From contig NZ_JAEMXM010000030.1 in NCBI RefSeq assembly GCF_016482785.1, forward strand, positions 1 through 64,000: a stretch of 64,000 nt of DNA, in the 5' to 3' direction. The notes beneath the pieces are model-generated. The model did not search any database and was not told the DNA's origin. It saw only the letters and a list, made by a program, of their open reading frames with translations. Numbering within the stretch: position 1 is the first letter of the stretch; each line of letters opens with the position of its first letter. Both the position numbers and the translations under genes were made by a program. Shown in pieces: positions 45,081-54,379 of this stretch. This DNA comes from Paenibacillus alkalitolerans (GTDB taxonomy: Bacteria; Bacillota; Bacilli; Paenibacillales; YIM-B00363).

Positions 45081-45254
45081 ATGACAATAAGCTGGATCGT
45101 TACAGGATTAGGTGTCGTAGTGAGCCTGCTCGGCTGGTATTTGACCCCTGACCCTTGGGGCTACGGCATCTTCGGTTTCGGCTTGGCGCATATCGTGCTC
45201 GGCATTCTCGACATGTTTCGGGAGCCTGCGCACAGCGGCGAACAAAGAGCTTGA
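45081..45254 (+). CDS. 57-aa membrane protein, unknown
   Basis: A short gene with ATG 45081, six bases after AGCGAGGG, ending at TGA 45252. It has two hydrophobic helices (SWIVTGLGVVVSLLGWYL and GYGIFGFGLAHIVLGILDMF) joined by TPDPWG, and a polar tail. It sits between rodZ and yajQ and has its own terminator. The clean binding site and membrane pattern support a real gene. No named family is recognised. Confidence 0.7.
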   Translation: MTISWIVTGLGVVVSLLGWYLTPDPWGYGIFGFGLAHIVLGILDMFREPAHSGEQRA

Positions 45255-45276
45255 CATTATTTGTTTCGATACATCC

Positions 45277-45307
45277 AGACATCCGCTTCGAGCAGGATGT
45301 CTTTTTT
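45277..45307 (+). terminator. Terminator after the 57-aa gene
   Basis: AGACATCC 45277-45284 pairs with GGATGTCT 45295-45302, then T to 45307. Confidence 0.8.
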
Positions 45308-45314
45308 CCGCGTT

Positions 45315-45344
45315 TTGCCATAGTCCGCACTTCATTGATATAAT
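45315..45344 (+). promoter_or_regulatory. yajQ promoter
   Basis: TTGCCA 45315-45320 and TATAAT 45339-45344, 18-bp spacer. Confidence 0.7.
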
Positions 45345-45383
45345 GTGAGAAAGAACACCGCTGACGAAAGGAGAATGTCGTTG

Positions 45384-45872
45384 ATGTCCGAGTATTCTTT
45401 CGATATCGTATCCAAAGTCGACATGCAAGAAATGTCCAACGCGATTACGCAAGCTATGAGGGAAATTGAGACCCGGTTCGATTTTAAGGGCAGCAAGAGC
45501 AATATAGAGCTGGAAAAAGAAGAACTGGTCATTGCCTCCGACGATGAGTATAAATTAAAGAGCGTCATCGACATTCTGCAAGGAAAGATGACGAAGCGCG
45601 GCATTTCGATCAAAAATATGGATTTCGGCAAAGTCGAACCCGCTTCCGGAGGGACCGTTCGGCAGCGGGTGAAGTTGAAGCAAGGTATCGGACAAGAGGA
45701 CGCGAAGAAAATCAACGTCATGATTCGCGATTCCAAGTTGAAAGTAAAATCGCAAATTCAAGGCGATCAATTGCGCGTGAGCGGCAAGAGCAAGGACGAT
45801 CTGCAATCGGTCATCGCTATGCTCCGCGGCGCTGACTTGCCTCTCGATCTGCAGTTCGTTAATATGAAATAG
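45384..45872 (+). CDS. yajQ: YajQ-family nucleotide-binding protein
   Basis: 162 residues, with [30 protein letters not shown] and [16 protein letters not shown] at the end, all diagnostic of the UPF0234/YajQ family. Members bind nucleotides; a Xanthomonas homologue is a cyclic di-GMP effector. ATG 45384 is chosen ten bases after AAAGGAG; the earlier ATG 45375 is too close to it. The gene stands alone between a promoter and a terminator. Confidence 0.92.
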   Translation: MSEYSFDIVSKVDMQEMSNAITQAMREIETRFDFKGSKSNIELEKEELVIASDDEYKLKSVIDILQGKMTKRGISIKNMDFGKVEPASGGTVRQRVKLKQGIGQEDAKKINVMIRDSKLKVKSQIQGDQLRVSGKSKDDLQSVIAMLRGADLPLDLQFVNMK

Positions 45873-45890
45873 CTGCCTTGCGATCCATTT

Positions 45891-45940
45891 CGTCCCTTGA
45901 AACGGCTTTCTAATGCGGTTTTTGGGGACGTTTTCTTTTT
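45891..45940 (+). terminator. yajQ terminator
   Basis: CGTCCC at 45891-45896 pairs with GGGACG 45925-45930, extended inward by imperfect pairs, followed by TTTTCTTTTT. Confidence 0.65.
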
Positions 45941-45968
45941 GACTCATTGGGAACGCTTGTATTATAAT
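45939..45968 (+). promoter_or_regulatory. rimO-pgsA promoter
   Basis: TTGACT 45939-45944 and TATAAT 45963-45968, 18-bp spacer. The -35 box lies in the T-run of the preceding terminator. Confidence 0.7.
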
Positions 45969-46006
45969 GGGCTTCGATTGAAAGGTGAAAATGGGGGATT
46001 TAGAGC

Positions 46007-47338
46007 ATGACCGAGAAAATAAAAGTGGTCACCCTCGGCTGTGAGAAAAATTTGGTGGACTCGGAAATTATGTCCGGCCTTGTCGCGCAGCGGGGGTATT
46101 CGCTTGTTGATGATAAAGAGGAAGCGACCGTCATCATTGTCAATACATGCGGTTTCATCGATGCGGCCAAGGAAGAGTCCGTGAACACGATTTTGGATAT
46201 GGCCGAGCTGAAGCAAACCGGCAACCTGAAAGCTTTGATCGTTTCGGGATGCTTGACGCAGCGGTATAAAGAGGAATTAATGAAGGAAATGCCGGAAATC
46301 GACGGGATTGTCGGTACGGGCGATTTCGATAAAATTAACGATATTGTCGATGAAGCGCTTCGCGGTAAGAAGCCGATTCTCATTGGTAATCCAGTGTTCA
46401 ATTACGATCAGGCGCTTCCCCGCAAAGTGACGACTCCGCGATACACGGCGTACGTCAAGATTGCGGAAGGCTGCGACAACGCATGTACGTTTTGTTCGAT
46501 TCCGATCATGCGCGGCGCTTTCCGCAGCCGATCCATGGAGTCGATCCTTTCGGAAGTGGCGTCGCTTGCGGAACAAGGAGTGAAAGAAATTTCGCTCATC
46601 GCGCAAGACTCTACGAACTATGGGACCGATCTGTACGACGGGTTCATGCTGCCGACGTTGTTGAACCGGGTGAGCGAAGTGCCGGGCATCGAATGGGTTC
46701 GCCTCCATTATGCGTACCCTGGATTTTTCACCGACGAATTGATCGATACGATTGCGGAAAATCCGAAGATTTGCAAATATATCGACATGCCGCTGCAGCA
46801 TAGCGAAGACCGCGTGCTGAAGCGGATGCGGCGTCCCGGCCGCCAAAGGGACGTCCGCGAGCTGGTCGCCCGCATTCGCGAGCGTATTCCGGATGCCGTG
46901 CTGCGCACATCGATGATCGTCGGATTTCCCGGCGAAACGGATGAAGATTTCGAGCGGCTTGTGGAGTTTGTCCGCGAAATGAAATTCGACCGTCTCGGCG
47001 TATTCGCTTATTCGCAAGAGGAAGATACGCCTGCTTCCCGTTTGCCGGACCAGGTTCCGGAAGAAGTCAAGGAATACAGGGCGACGACGTTAATGGAAGT
47101 GCAGCGGGAAGTAGCGAAGGAAGCGAACGGTCGGTTTATCGGCAAGCAAATCGACGTGTTGATCGAACGTTACGACGGGCGAAATGACGTATATATCGGC
47201 AGATCGCAATACGACGCTCCTGAAATCGACGGGGAAGTATACGTAACCGGATGCAAGCCGGAGATAGGGCGTTTACAGAAAGTGCGCATTACGCATTCGT
47301 TGGAATTCGACTTGTCGGGCGTTGGTGTTTCCGCATGA
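46007..47338 (+). CDS. rimO: Ribosomal protein S12 methylthiotransferase RimO
   Basis: 443 residues. The N-terminal UPF0004 domain (VVTLGCEKNLVDSE, NTCGFIDAAKEES) holds the auxiliary iron-sulfur cluster. The radical SAM motif is GCDNACTFC (Cys near 156, 160, 163), and a TRAM domain closes the protein. CEKNLVDSE and SIPIMRGAFRSR distinguish RimO from MiaB. It methylthiolates Asp of S12. It is coupled to pgsA by a 4-bp overlap. The sister enzyme MiaB is encoded near 59 kb. Confidence 0.94.
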   Translation: MTEKIKVVTLGCEKNLVDSEIMSGLVAQRGYSLVDDKEEATVIIVNTCGFIDAAKEESVNTILDMAELKQTGNLKALIVSGCLTQRYKEELMKEMPEIDGIVGTGDFDKINDIVDEALRGKKPILIGNPVFNYDQALPRKVTTPRYTAYVKIAEGCDNACTFCSIPIMRGAFRSRSMESILSEVASLAEQGVKEISLIAQDSTNYGTDLYDGFMLPTLLNRVSEVPGIEWVRLHYAYPGFFTDELIDTIAENPKICKYIDMPLQHSEDRVLKRMRRPGRQRDVRELVARIRERIPDAVLRTSMIVGFPGETDEDFERLVEFVREMKFDRLGVFAYSQEEDTPASRLPDQVPEEVKEYRATTLMEVQREVAKEANGRFIGKQIDVLIERYDGRNDVYIGRSQYDAPEIDGEVYVTGCKPEIGRLQKVRITHSLEFDLSGVGVSA

Positions 47339-47910
47339 ATTTGCCGAACCGAATCACATTGGCGCGTATTTTTCTCGTCCCCATCATCATGTTTTTCTTA
47401 TTGGTGGAGCTGCCTCTTCCGGAACTGCGGATCGAGAGCTTCTCCATTACATACAATCAGTTGATAGCCGCTTTTATTTTCATTGTCGCCGCCAGCACGG
47501 ACGGATTGGACGGGTACATCGCGCGTTCCCGCAAACTGGTGACGAATCTTGGCAAGCTGCTGGATCCGTTGGCGGACAAATTGCTTGTAGCGGCGGTGTT
47601 GATTTCGCTCGTGGAGATGCAGAAGCTGGACGCGTGGATCGCGATCGTTATTATTTCCCGCGAGTTTGCGGTTACAGGTCTGCGTCAGGTCGCCTTGCTC
47701 GAGGGTACGGTTATGGCCGCGAGCGCATGGGGGAAGTGGAAGACGGGCATTCAAATCGCGATGATCGTCGATTTGCTGCTGAATAATTTCCCGTTTTCGT
47801 TAGTCGGGCTGCCGTTTGACGTGCTTATCAGTTGGGCAGCCGCCATCATTACGGTGTATTCGGGAATCGATTATTTCGTTAAGAATAAGAATGTCATTGA
47901 GAACGCCTGA
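47335..47910 (+). CDS. pgsA: CDP-diacylglycerol-glycerol-3-phosphate phosphatidyltransferase
   Basis: 191 residues with about five membrane helices. The CDP-alcohol phosphotransferase motif DGLDGYIARSRK...GKLLDPLADK is complete (the DG-AR-G-D-D pattern). It makes phosphatidylglycerophosphate, the precursor of phosphatidylglycerol. The start is ATG 47335, overlapping the rimO stop. Confidence 0.95.
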   Translation: MNLPNRITLARIFLVPIIMFFLLVELPLPELRIESFSITYNQLIAAFIFIVAASTDGLDGYIARSRKLVTNLGKLLDPLADKLLVAAVLISLVEMQKLDAWIAIVIISREFAVTGLRQVALLEGTVMAASAWGKWKTGIQIAMIVDLLLNNFPFSLVGLPFDVLISWAAAIITVYSGIDYFVKNKNVIENA

Positions 47911-47919
47911 CGATTGGGG

Positions 47920-47958
47920 GTGCCGGGAAACAATATTTTCGTTTCTTGGCGCTTTTTT
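47920..47958 (+). terminator. pgsA terminator
   Basis: GTGCCGGGAAAC 47920-47931 pairs with GTTTCTTGGCGC 47941-47952 (G-U pairs included), then six T. Confidence 0.8.
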
Positions 47959-47999
47959 CGTGTTTGCCGAGTGAAATCATACAGTGAGGTGTCAAACCC

Positions 48000-49250
48000 A
48001 TGAAAGCGGAAATAATTGCTGTCGGTACCGAACTTCTGCTGGGGCAGATCGTGAATACGAACGCTCAGTATCTGTCGCAGGAGTGCGCCGGTCTCGGGAT
48101 CGACGTGTACTTCCAGACGGTGGTAGGCGACAACGAAGAGAGGGTGCGGACTGCGTTAACGATTGCGCGCGGCCGCGCGGATTTGATCATTTGCACAGGC
48201 GGGCTCGGACCGACAATGGACGATATTACAAGAGACGTACTTGCCGCTCACGTCGGAAAGGGACTTGTTTACGACGAAGATGCTCTTCGGAAAATCGAGT
48301 CGTACTTTCAGCAAAGAGGCGTTGCAATGACGGAAAACAACCGCCGCCAAGCGCTGAAGGTGGAAGGCGCCGCGCCGCTTGCGAACGAAACCGGCCTGGC
48401 CGTCGGATGCGCCTTGACGCACGAAGGCACGCATTACATGTTATTGCCGGGACCTCCGCGGGAACTGAAACCGATGTTCGCAAAATACGCAACGCGCTGG
48501 CTGCGAAGCGTCATGGGAGACCAGATGCCGCTTCATTCCCATATCATGAAATTTGCCGGAATCGGAGAATCCGCTTTGGAGGACCGGCTGATCGATTTGA
48601 TAAGAGAACAATCCGACCCGACCATCGCCCCTTACGCCAAAGAAGGAGAGGTCATGATCCGCTTGGCGACGAAAGCCGGGGACAAGGAGACCGCGGAAAC
48701 AAAATTGTTTGCGGTTCGCGCGAAAATTATGGAGCGGGTGGGCGATCATGTGTATGCGGAAGAGGACGTCGGGCTTGAAACGGCGGTTCTTCGTCTGCTC
48801 ACCTCCAGAGGCGAAACGTTGTCGCTCGCGGAAAGCTGCACGGGAGGCATGATTGCGGATACGATCACGGGCATCCCGGGGAGCTCTGCGGCGCTGGCGG
48901 GAGGAGTCGTATGTTACACCAATGCGGTGAAGCATAAAGTGTTGGGCATCCCGATGGAGCTGCTGGAAGGCGATAATGCGCCAGGTGCGATCAGCGAACA
49001 AACCGCAATCGAACTCGCCCGCAGCGTTCGACGTTTGACGGATTCGCATTGGGGCGTGTCCGTCACAGGCGTGGCCGGCCCGGCAGAAGCGGAAGGGAAG
49101 CCGGTCGGCCTTGTATTTATCGGCATAGCGGGGCCCAACGGGAACGTCAAAGCGTACCGTCACCAGCTTGCCGGAAACCGGGAAACGGTGAAAGTGCGGG
49201 CGGCGAAAGCAGCGTTGTACCGCTTATGGACAAACATTCGTCTTGCCTAA
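48000..49250 (+). CDS. cinA: CinA-family protein (competence/damage-inducible)
   Basis: 416 residues. The N-terminal COG1058 (MoCF-like) domain has EIIAVGTELLLGQIVNTN and ICTGGLGPTMDDITRD; the C-terminal PncC-type domain has LAESCTGGMIAD and SVTGVAGPAEAEGKP, the active site of NMN deamidase. CinA proteins act in pyridine nucleotide salvage; in competent bacteria the gene is tied to recA. ATG 48000 has GTGAGGTG upstream. It precedes recA as in B. subtilis and streptococci. Confidence 0.94.
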   Translation: MKAEIIAVGTELLLGQIVNTNAQYLSQECAGLGIDVYFQTVVGDNEERVRTALTIARGRADLIICTGGLGPTMDDITRDVLAAHVGKGLVYDEDALRKIESYFQQRGVAMTENNRRQALKVEGAAPLANETGLAVGCALTHEGTHYMLLPGPPRELKPMFAKYATRWLRSVMGDQMPLHSHIMKFAGIGESALEDRLIDLIREQSDPTIAPYAKEGEVMIRLATKAGDKETAETKLFAVRAKIMERVGDHVYAEEDVGLETAVLRLLTSRGETLSLAESCTGGMIADTITGIPGSSAALAGGVVCYTNAVKHKVLGIPMELLEGDNAPGAISEQTAIELARSVRRLTDSHWGVSVTGVAGPAEAEGKPVGLVFIGIAGPNGNVKAYRHQLAGNRETVKVRAAKAALYRLWTNIRLA

Positions 49251-49300
49251 TATAGTCAAGCCATAGTATAATGTGGAAGTAACGTTAATGAAGCGGAAGC

Positions 49301-49333
49301 ACCGCGGCGATGTTTGATTGCTGCGGTTTTTTT
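49301..49333 (+). terminator. cinA terminator
   Basis: ACCGCGGC 49301-49308 pairs with GCTGCGGT 49320-49327 and is followed by T7. Confidence 0.75.
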
Positions 49334-49354
49334 ATGTCCGTTTTCAAAAAAAAA

Positions 49355-49368
49355 CGAATGTATGTTCG
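49355..49368 (+). promoter_or_regulatory. LexA (SOS) box of recA
   Basis: CGAATGTATGTTCG differs from the Gram-positive LexA palindrome CGAACnnnnGTTCG at one position. It lies ten bases upstream of the recA -35 box. Confidence 0.85.
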
Positions 49369-49377
49369 AAAAAATCC

Positions 49378-49406
49378 TTGGCAACGAAGCCAAAAGAAGG
49401 TATGAT
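49378..49406 (+). promoter_or_regulatory. recA promoter
   Basis: TTGGCA 49378-49383 and TATGAT 49401-49406, 17-bp spacer, just downstream of the LexA box. Confidence 0.7.
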
Positions 49407-49436
49407 TCTATTATCAGGGATAAAGGAAGTGGTTTT

Positions 49437-50489
49437 GTGAGCGACCGTCGCGCCGCTTTGGAGATGGCTTTGCGCCAGATCGAGAAACAATTCGGCAAAG
49501 GATCGATAATGAAATTGGGAGAGTCGGCACAACTGCAAGTGGAGACGGTGCCGAGCGGTTCCCTTGCGTTGGATATCGCCCTCGGAGTCGGAGGATTTCC
49601 GCGCGGGCGCATTATTGAAGTATTCGGACCCGAATCGTCGGGTAAAACAACAATTGCCCTTCATGCAATTGCCGAGGTGCAGAAGCGCGGCGGACAAGCC
49701 GCTTTCATCGACGCGGAACACGCGTTGGATCCGGTGTATGCGTCGAAGCTGGGCATTAACATCGACGAATTGCTCTTGTCTCAACCGGATACGGGCGAGC
49801 AAGCGCTCGAAATTGCGGAAGCGCTCGTTCGAAGCGGCGCGGTGGACATTGTCGTCATCGACTCCGTTGCGGCGCTTGTGCCGAAGGCGGAGATCGAGGG
49901 AGAGATGGGCGATTCCCACGTCGGTCTGCAAGCGCGCTTGATGTCGCAGGCGTTGCGGAAGCTTGGCGGCGCCATCAGCAAATCGAAGACGATCACGATC
50001 TTCATCAACCAGCTGCGCGAGAAGGTCGGCGTCATGTTCGGCAACCCGGAGACGACGCCGGGCGGACGCGCCTTGAAATTTTATTCGTCGGTGAGACTTG
50101 ATGTTCGCCGCGTCGAATCGATCAAGCAAGGCAACGATATGGTCGGCAACCGCACCCGGATAAAAGTGGTGAAGAATAAAATCGCGCCTCCGTTCAAGCA
50201 AGCGGATGTGGATATCATGTACGGCGAAGGCATCTCGAGGGAAGGCAGCATTATCGATATCGGCACGGAGATGGATATCGTTCAGAAGAGCGGCGCCTGG
50301 TTCTCTTACAACGGAGACCGTCTCGGCCAAGGCCGCGAGAACGCGAAGCAGTTCTTGAAGGATAATCCCGCCATAGCCGAAGCGATCGAGAAGCAGGTTC
50401 GCGAGTCAGTGAACCTTACCGGAGCAGTGCCGATCCGCGGGAACGGTTTGGAAGACGACGAGGACGAATTGGAAGAGGGCGTTGAATAA
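49437..50489 (+). CDS. recA: Recombinase RecA
   Basis: 350 residues. Walker [11 protein letters not shown] (about 63-71), [17 protein letters not shown] (Walker B) and [19 protein letters not shown] (loop L2 region) are canonical, with an acidic tail (DDEDELEEG). RecA forms filaments on single-stranded DNA for strand exchange and stimulates LexA self-cleavage. GTG 49437 follows AAAGGAAG; an in-frame extension to 49314 overlaps the LexA box and promoter and is rejected. A weak terminator lies before recX. Confidence 0.98.
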   Translation: MSDRRAALEMALRQIEKQFGKGSIMKLGESAQLQVETVPSGSLALDIALGVGGFPRGRIIEVFGPESSGKTTIALHAIAEVQKRGGQAAFIDAEHALDPVYASKLGINIDELLLSQPDTGEQALEIAEALVRSGAVDIVVIDSVAALVPKAEIEGEMGDSHVGLQARLMSQALRKLGGAISKSKTITIFINQLREKVGVMFGNPETTPGGRALKFYSSVRLDVRRVESIKQGNDMVGNRTRIKVVKNKIAPPFKQADVDIMYGEGISREGSIIDIGTEMDIVQKSGAWFSYNGDRLGQGRENAKQFLKDNPAIAEAIEKQVRESVNLTGAVPIRGNGLEDDEDELEEGVE

Positions 50490-50500
50490 ATCGAATGCAG

Positions 50501-50534
50501 GCACCCGTTGTTCTCTATTGCGGGTGTCTTTCTC
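50501..50534 (+). terminator. recA-recX intergenic terminator
   Basis: GCACCCG 50501-50507 pairs with CGGGTGT 50521-50527, then CTTTCTCT. Likely partial termination that keeps RecX below RecA. Confidence 0.55.
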
Positions 50535-50554
50535 TGTATCAGGAGGTTTTAAGC

Positions 50555-51235
50555 GTGGGCAAAGGGGTAATCACCGCCGTCGAGCGGCAAGCAAGGAGCA
50601 AGCAGCGGTACAACGTATTCATTGACGGCGAGCTTGCGTTTGCCGTTCATGAGGATGTGCTCATTAAACACCGGTTGTTGAAAGGCGAATCGGTGGATGC
50701 CGGGCGTCTCGAAGAAGTGCTTCTCGATGAAGAGAGGCAAAGCGCATACGTTAAAGTTCTCCGTTGGCTCGGAGCTCGGCATCGTACCGAGAAAGAGATC
50801 AAAGCGTATTTGCGCCGTCATAAATACGAGCCGGCAGTTGTCGAAGAGGTACTCACCCGAGTCCGGCACCAAGGGTATATCGACGACGAGCGATTCAGCC
50901 GCACGCTGGCCGAAGAGCGCTTGAAGTCCCACGGCAAGGGCAAACGGTGGATTCGCCAAGAGCTGCTTCATAAAGGCGTCGACCGCTCCATCGTTCAGGA
51001 AACGTTGGCGGATATCGACGAGGAAGCCGAGTTCCGCTCAGCTGCGGATATAGCCAGAAAGCGGTGGAAGTCCGCGGCCGGCAAAGGCGACCCGAGAGAC
51101 GTGAGGAGAAGATTGGCTGCATACTTGGCAAGACGCGGTTATTCGCCGGAAATCGTGCAACGCGCGGTGCGCTTCGTAACGTCCGAATCCGACTCCGACA
51201 CATGGGATGACGACGCCGGAGAATGGTCCTGGTAA
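50555..51235 (+). CDS. recX: Regulatory protein RecX
   Basis: 226 residues. RecX three-helix repeats are seen at YVKVLRWLGARHRTEKEIKAYL, QGYIDDERFSRTLAEERL and GKGKRWIRQELLHKGVD. RecX binds RecA filaments and limits their growth. GTG 50555 follows AGGAGG by eight bases. The C-terminal extension is acidic (ESDSDTWDDDAGEW). In B. subtilis recX is not next to recA, so this is the arrangement seen in other Firmicutes and beyond. Confidence 0.92.
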   Translation: MGKGVITAVERQARSKQRYNVFIDGELAFAVHEDVLIKHRLLKGESVDAGRLEEVLLDEERQSAYVKVLRWLGARHRTEKEIKAYLRRHKYEPAVVEEVLTRVRHQGYIDDERFSRTLAEERLKSHGKGKRWIRQELLHKGVDRSIVQETLADIDEEAEFRSAADIARKRWKSAAGKGDPRDVRRRLAAYLARRGYSPEIVQRAVRFVTSESDSDTWDDDAGEWSW

Positions 51236-51439
51236 TAGTCGGTTGCTTGACATTTTTCTTTACTGAAAGCTACAATGAAATAGTATATTCACTTTTTTAC
51301 TCGCCAATTCATCATCTGAACGCTCGAACATGGAACAACAAGCTTTGGATTTCGAAATGGACAATTGAACAACTAGGACACATCGTTGAGCCGTAACGCC
51401 TAAGCTCAACCGTTGTGTGGCAACGAGGAGGTGAACTGG

Positions 51440-52981
51440 ATGCAATCATGGGTCGCAGTCGTCATCGCTCTCGTTGTTGGCGCAGCATGCTTAGGGATCG
51501 GTTACTTTATTCGCAAGTCCTTAGCCGAAGCAAAAATTTCGAGTGCAGAAGAAGCGGCTCGGAACATTCTTGAAAATGCGACAAAAGAAGCCGAGGCGCT
51601 GAAAAAAGAGGCGGTTTTAGAAGCGAAGGACGATATTCATAAATTTCGCACTGAAGCCGAACGAGACATTCGTGAACGTCGGAACGAAACGCAACGGCTG
51701 GAACGAAGGTTACTGCAAAAAGAGGAAACGCTGGATAAAAAACTGGATTCCCTTGAACGGAAAGAAGAGCAGCTTGCCAACAAAGAGAAGCGTGTCGAGG
51801 AAACACAAGCGAACGTCGACGCTCTCTACCGCAAGCAAGTAGAAGAGTTGGAACGCATCTCCGGCTTAACGACGGAAGAAGCGAAACAGACGATACTAAG
51901 CAACGTAGAGAAAGAAGTTCGCCTTGAAACAGCGCAAATGATTAAAGAAGTTGAGCAGCAGGCGAAAGAAGAAGCCGATAAGAAGGCTAGAGAGATCATT
52001 ACGCTTGCGATTCAACGCTGTGCGGCGGATCACGTCGCCGAAACGACGGTTTCGGTCGTAACGCTGCCGAACGAAGAGATGAAAGGCCGCATCATCGGCC
52101 GCGAAGGCCGCAACATCCGGGCGCTGGAGACGCTGACCGGGATCGATCTTATTATCGACGATACTCCGGAAGCGGTCATCCTGTCCGGCTTCGACCCGAT
52201 ACGGCGTGAAGTTGCCCGCAATGCGCTTGAGAAGCTCGTTGCCGACGGCCGCATTCACCCGGCGCGGATCGAAGAGATGGTGGAGAAGTCGCGCAAAGAA
52301 GTTGACGAACGTATCCGTGAGTACGGTGAACAAGCGACGTTCGAAGTCGGCGTACACGGTCTTCACCCGGATCTTATTAAAATCTTGGGCCGTTTGAAAT
52401 TCCGGACAAGCTACGGACAGAACGTGTTGAAACACTCGATGGAAGTAGCATATTTGTCGGGACTGATGGCCGGTGAGCTCGGAGAAGACGTCACGCTTGC
52501 GAAACGCGCGGGTTTACTGCACGACATCGGGAAAGCGTTGGACCATGAAGTGGAAGGTTCGCATGTTGAAATTGGCGTAGAAATTGGGAAGAAATACAAA
52601 GAACACCCTGTCGTCATCAATAGTATCGCATCGCATCACGGCGATACGGAAGCTACATCGGTTATCGCGATGTTAGTCGGAGCTGCGGATGCGCTTTCCG
52701 CGGCAAGACCAGGAGCGCGGCGCGAAACGTTGGAGACGTACATCAAGCGTCTGCAGCGTCTCGAAGAGATTTCCGAATCGTTCGAAGGAGTCGAGAAATC
52801 GTACGCGATCCAAGCCGGACGCGAAATCCGCGTCATGGTGCAGCCGGACAAAGTCGACGATACGGAAGCGTTCCGACTGGCCCGCGACATCACGAAGAAA
52901 ATCGAGAACGAACTCGATTACCCCGGCCACATTAAAGTGACGGTTATTCGTGAGACGAGAGCGGTTGAGTACGCAAAATAA
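51440..52981 (+). CDS. rny: Ribonuclease Y
   Basis: 513 residues. One N-terminal membrane helix ([19 protein letters not shown]), a long coiled coil (about 30-200), a KH domain ([15 protein letters not shown], about 216), and an HD domain with [12 protein letters not shown] (about 358) and ASHHGDTEA. It is the membrane-bound endonuclease that starts mRNA decay. ATG 51440 follows GAGGAGGTGA. It precedes ymdB, as in B. subtilis. Confidence 0.98.
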   Translation: MQSWVAVVIALVVGAACLGIGYFIRKSLAEAKISSAEEAARNILENATKEAEALKKEAVLEAKDDIHKFRTEAERDIRERRNETQRLERRLLQKEETLDKKLDSLERKEEQLANKEKRVEETQANVDALYRKQVEELERISGLTTEEAKQTILSNVEKEVRLETAQMIKEVEQQAKEEADKKAREIITLAIQRCAADHVAETTVSVVTLPNEEMKGRIIGREGRNIRALETLTGIDLIIDDTPEAVILSGFDPIRREVARNALEKLVADGRIHPARIEEMVEKSRKEVDERIREYGEQATFEVGVHGLHPDLIKILGRLKFRTSYGQNVLKHSMEVAYLSGLMAGELGEDVTLAKRAGLLHDIGKALDHEVEGSHVEIGVEIGKKYKEHPVVINSIASHHGDTEATSVIAMLVGAADALSAARPGARRETLETYIKRLQRLEEISESFEGVEKSYAIQAGREIRVMVQPDKVDDTEAFRLARDITKKIENELDYPGHIKVTVIRETRAVEYAK

Positions 52982-52994
52982 TACGCAAACTATG

Positions 52995-53026
52995 AAAAGT
53001 GGCTTACAACAAGCCACTTTTTCTTC
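52995..53026 (+). terminator. rny terminator
   Basis: AAAGTGGCTT 52996-53005, loop ACAAC, AAGCCACTTT 53011-53020, then T-rich. Confidence 0.85.
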
Positions 53027-53044
53027 TTCATGATAAGAGGTGAC

Positions 53045-53848
53045 ATGAACAAAGTGAGAGTGCTGTTTATAGGAGACATTGTCGGTTCTTCAGGGAGGCG
53101 CGCATTGAAGGAAGTGCTTCCTCAACTCAAGAGCAAGCACCGTCCGGACATCATTGTGGTAAATGGAGAAAACGCCGCCGGAGGAAAAGGACTGACAGGG
53201 GCGATCGCGGCCGAATTTTTCGAGCTGGGCGTGCATGGAATTACAATGGGAAACCATACGTGGGACAACAAGGACATATTCGATTGGATCGACAACGAGC
53301 CGCGCATCGTACGGCCGGCCAACTATCCCGCAGGGACTCCGGGACGCGGGGTGGCCACGATCCAGAACGGCGGGAAAGAATTAACCATTGTGAACGTGAT
53401 GGGACGTTCCTTTCTTCCGCCGCTGGATTGCCCGTTTCGGACGATGGACGATATATTGAACAAAATTAAGAAGAAGACCAAATGCATTCTTGTCGACGCT
53501 CATGCGGAAGCGACATCGGAAAAACTCGCCCTTGGATGGTATTTGGACGGCAGAGTATCTGCGGTCGTCGGCACGCATACGCATGTTCAGACGAACGATG
53601 CGCAGCTGTTTCCGCAAGGGACTGCCTATGTTACGGATGTAGGCATGACCGGGTCAAGGGAAGGGATATTGGGAATGGAGCGACAAGCCGTCATACGCAA
53701 ATTCATTACTCAATTGCCTGTGCGCTTCACGGCGGACGAAGGGAAATATCAATTCCACGCCGCTCTGATCGATATGGACGAAGCAAGCGGCTTATCCACG
53801 AAAGTACAGCTTATCCGCGTTTATGAAGATGAATTTCAGATGGAGTAA
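53045..53848 (+). CDS. ymdB: YmdB-type phosphodiesterase
   Basis: 267 residues, metallophosphoesterase of the YmdB family. FIGDIVGSSGRRAL, VNGENAAGGKG, MGNHTWDN, VDAHAEATSEK and VGTHTHVQTND carry the metal ligands. YmdB hydrolyses cyclic nucleotides and affects biofilm and motility choice in B. subtilis. ATG 53045 follows AAGAGGTGAC. Order rny-ymdB-spoVS is as in B. subtilis. Confidence 0.95.
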   Translation: MNKVRVLFIGDIVGSSGRRALKEVLPQLKSKHRPDIIVVNGENAAGGKGLTGAIAAEFFELGVHGITMGNHTWDNKDIFDWIDNEPRIVRPANYPAGTPGRGVATIQNGGKELTIVNVMGRSFLPPLDCPFRTMDDILNKIKKKTKCILVDAHAEATSEKLALGWYLDGRVSAVVGTHTHVQTNDAQLFPQGTAYVTDVGMTGSREGILGMERQAVIRKFITQLPVRFTADEGKYQFHAALIDMDEASGLSTKVQLIRVYEDEFQME

Positions 53849-53908
53849 CTGCGTTCGAATTTTTCAGAATTGTATGTAATATTTCAGCGATGTGCGGCGT
53901 CCGCGGGG

Positions 53909-53937
53909 AGGAATTTTTCGGTTCGTAGGCGAATACA
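53909..53937 (+). promoter_or_regulatory. Candidate sigma-H promoter of spoVS
   Basis: GGAGGAATT ending at 53915 and GGCGAATAC around 53928-53936, 12-bp spacer, fit the sigma-H pattern RnAGGAwWW-N11/12-RnnGAATww. spoVS is a sigma-H gene in B. subtilis. Confidence 0.6.
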
Positions 53938-53984
53938 TATAAGTACCGGAGTAATTTTTAGCTTTCCCGAGGAGGTCCTTACCC

Positions 53985-54245
53985 ATGGAAGTATTAAAAG
54001 TGTCAGCAAAATCCAATCCCAACTCGGTGGCAGGCGCGTTAGCAGGGGTATTACGCGAACGGGGAGCTGCGGAATTGCAAGCGATTGGAGCGGGAGCGCT
54101 CAATCAAGCGATAAAGGCGGTAGCGATCGCCCGGGGATTCGTTGCTCCGAGCGGAGTCGACTTGATTTGCATCCCGGCGTTCACAGACATTGTGATCGAC
54201 GGTGAGGATCGGACCGCGATCAAGCTGATCGTCGAACCAAGATAA
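53985..54245 (+). CDS. spoVS: Stage V sporulation protein S
   Basis: 86 residues, the standard length. EVLKVSAKSNPNSVAGALAG and AIARGFVAPSGVDLICIPAF are diagnostic of this Alba-like fold. SpoVS influences septation, coat assembly and sporulation timing; its nucleic acid ligand is uncertain. ATG 53985 follows GAGGAGG. Confidence 0.97.
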   Translation: MEVLKVSAKSNPNSVAGALAGVLRERGAAELQAIGAGALNQAIKAVAIARGFVAPSGVDLICIPAFTDIVIDGEDRTAIKLIVEPR

Positions 54246-54267
54246 CAGCATATTATTCTTATCATGA

Positions 54268-54299
54268 AACCTGTTTACGCCAGTAAACGGGTTTTTTTT
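54268..54299 (+). terminator. spoVS terminator
   Basis: AACCTGTTTAC 54268-54278, loop GCCA, GTAAACGGGTT 54283-54293, then a T-run. Confidence 0.85.
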
Positions 54300-54311
54300 A
54301 ACTTTATATTT

Positions 54312-54362
54312 CCTCTAACGCGGTCTGTTTCGAGAAAAGTCCGCGATAGAGGTTTTCTTTTT
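54312..54362 (+). terminator. Second hairpin/attenuator before dipeptidase; possible 115-bp-unit relative
   Basis: CCTCTA-CGCGG-CT pairs with AG-CCGCG-TAGAGG (54312-54352) and is followed by TTTTCTTTTT, 18 bases before the dipeptidase start. On the minus strand it reads AACCTCTATCG...GACCGCG, like the conserved loop of the 115-bp units. A terminator so close to a start codon suggests attenuation. Confidence 0.6.
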
Positions 54363-54379
54363 AAGGGGAGGGAGAAACT

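Noticed and set aside
49314-49436. N-terminal extension of RecA
   Set aside because: It would cover the LexA box and promoter, and standard RecA begins at GTG 49437.
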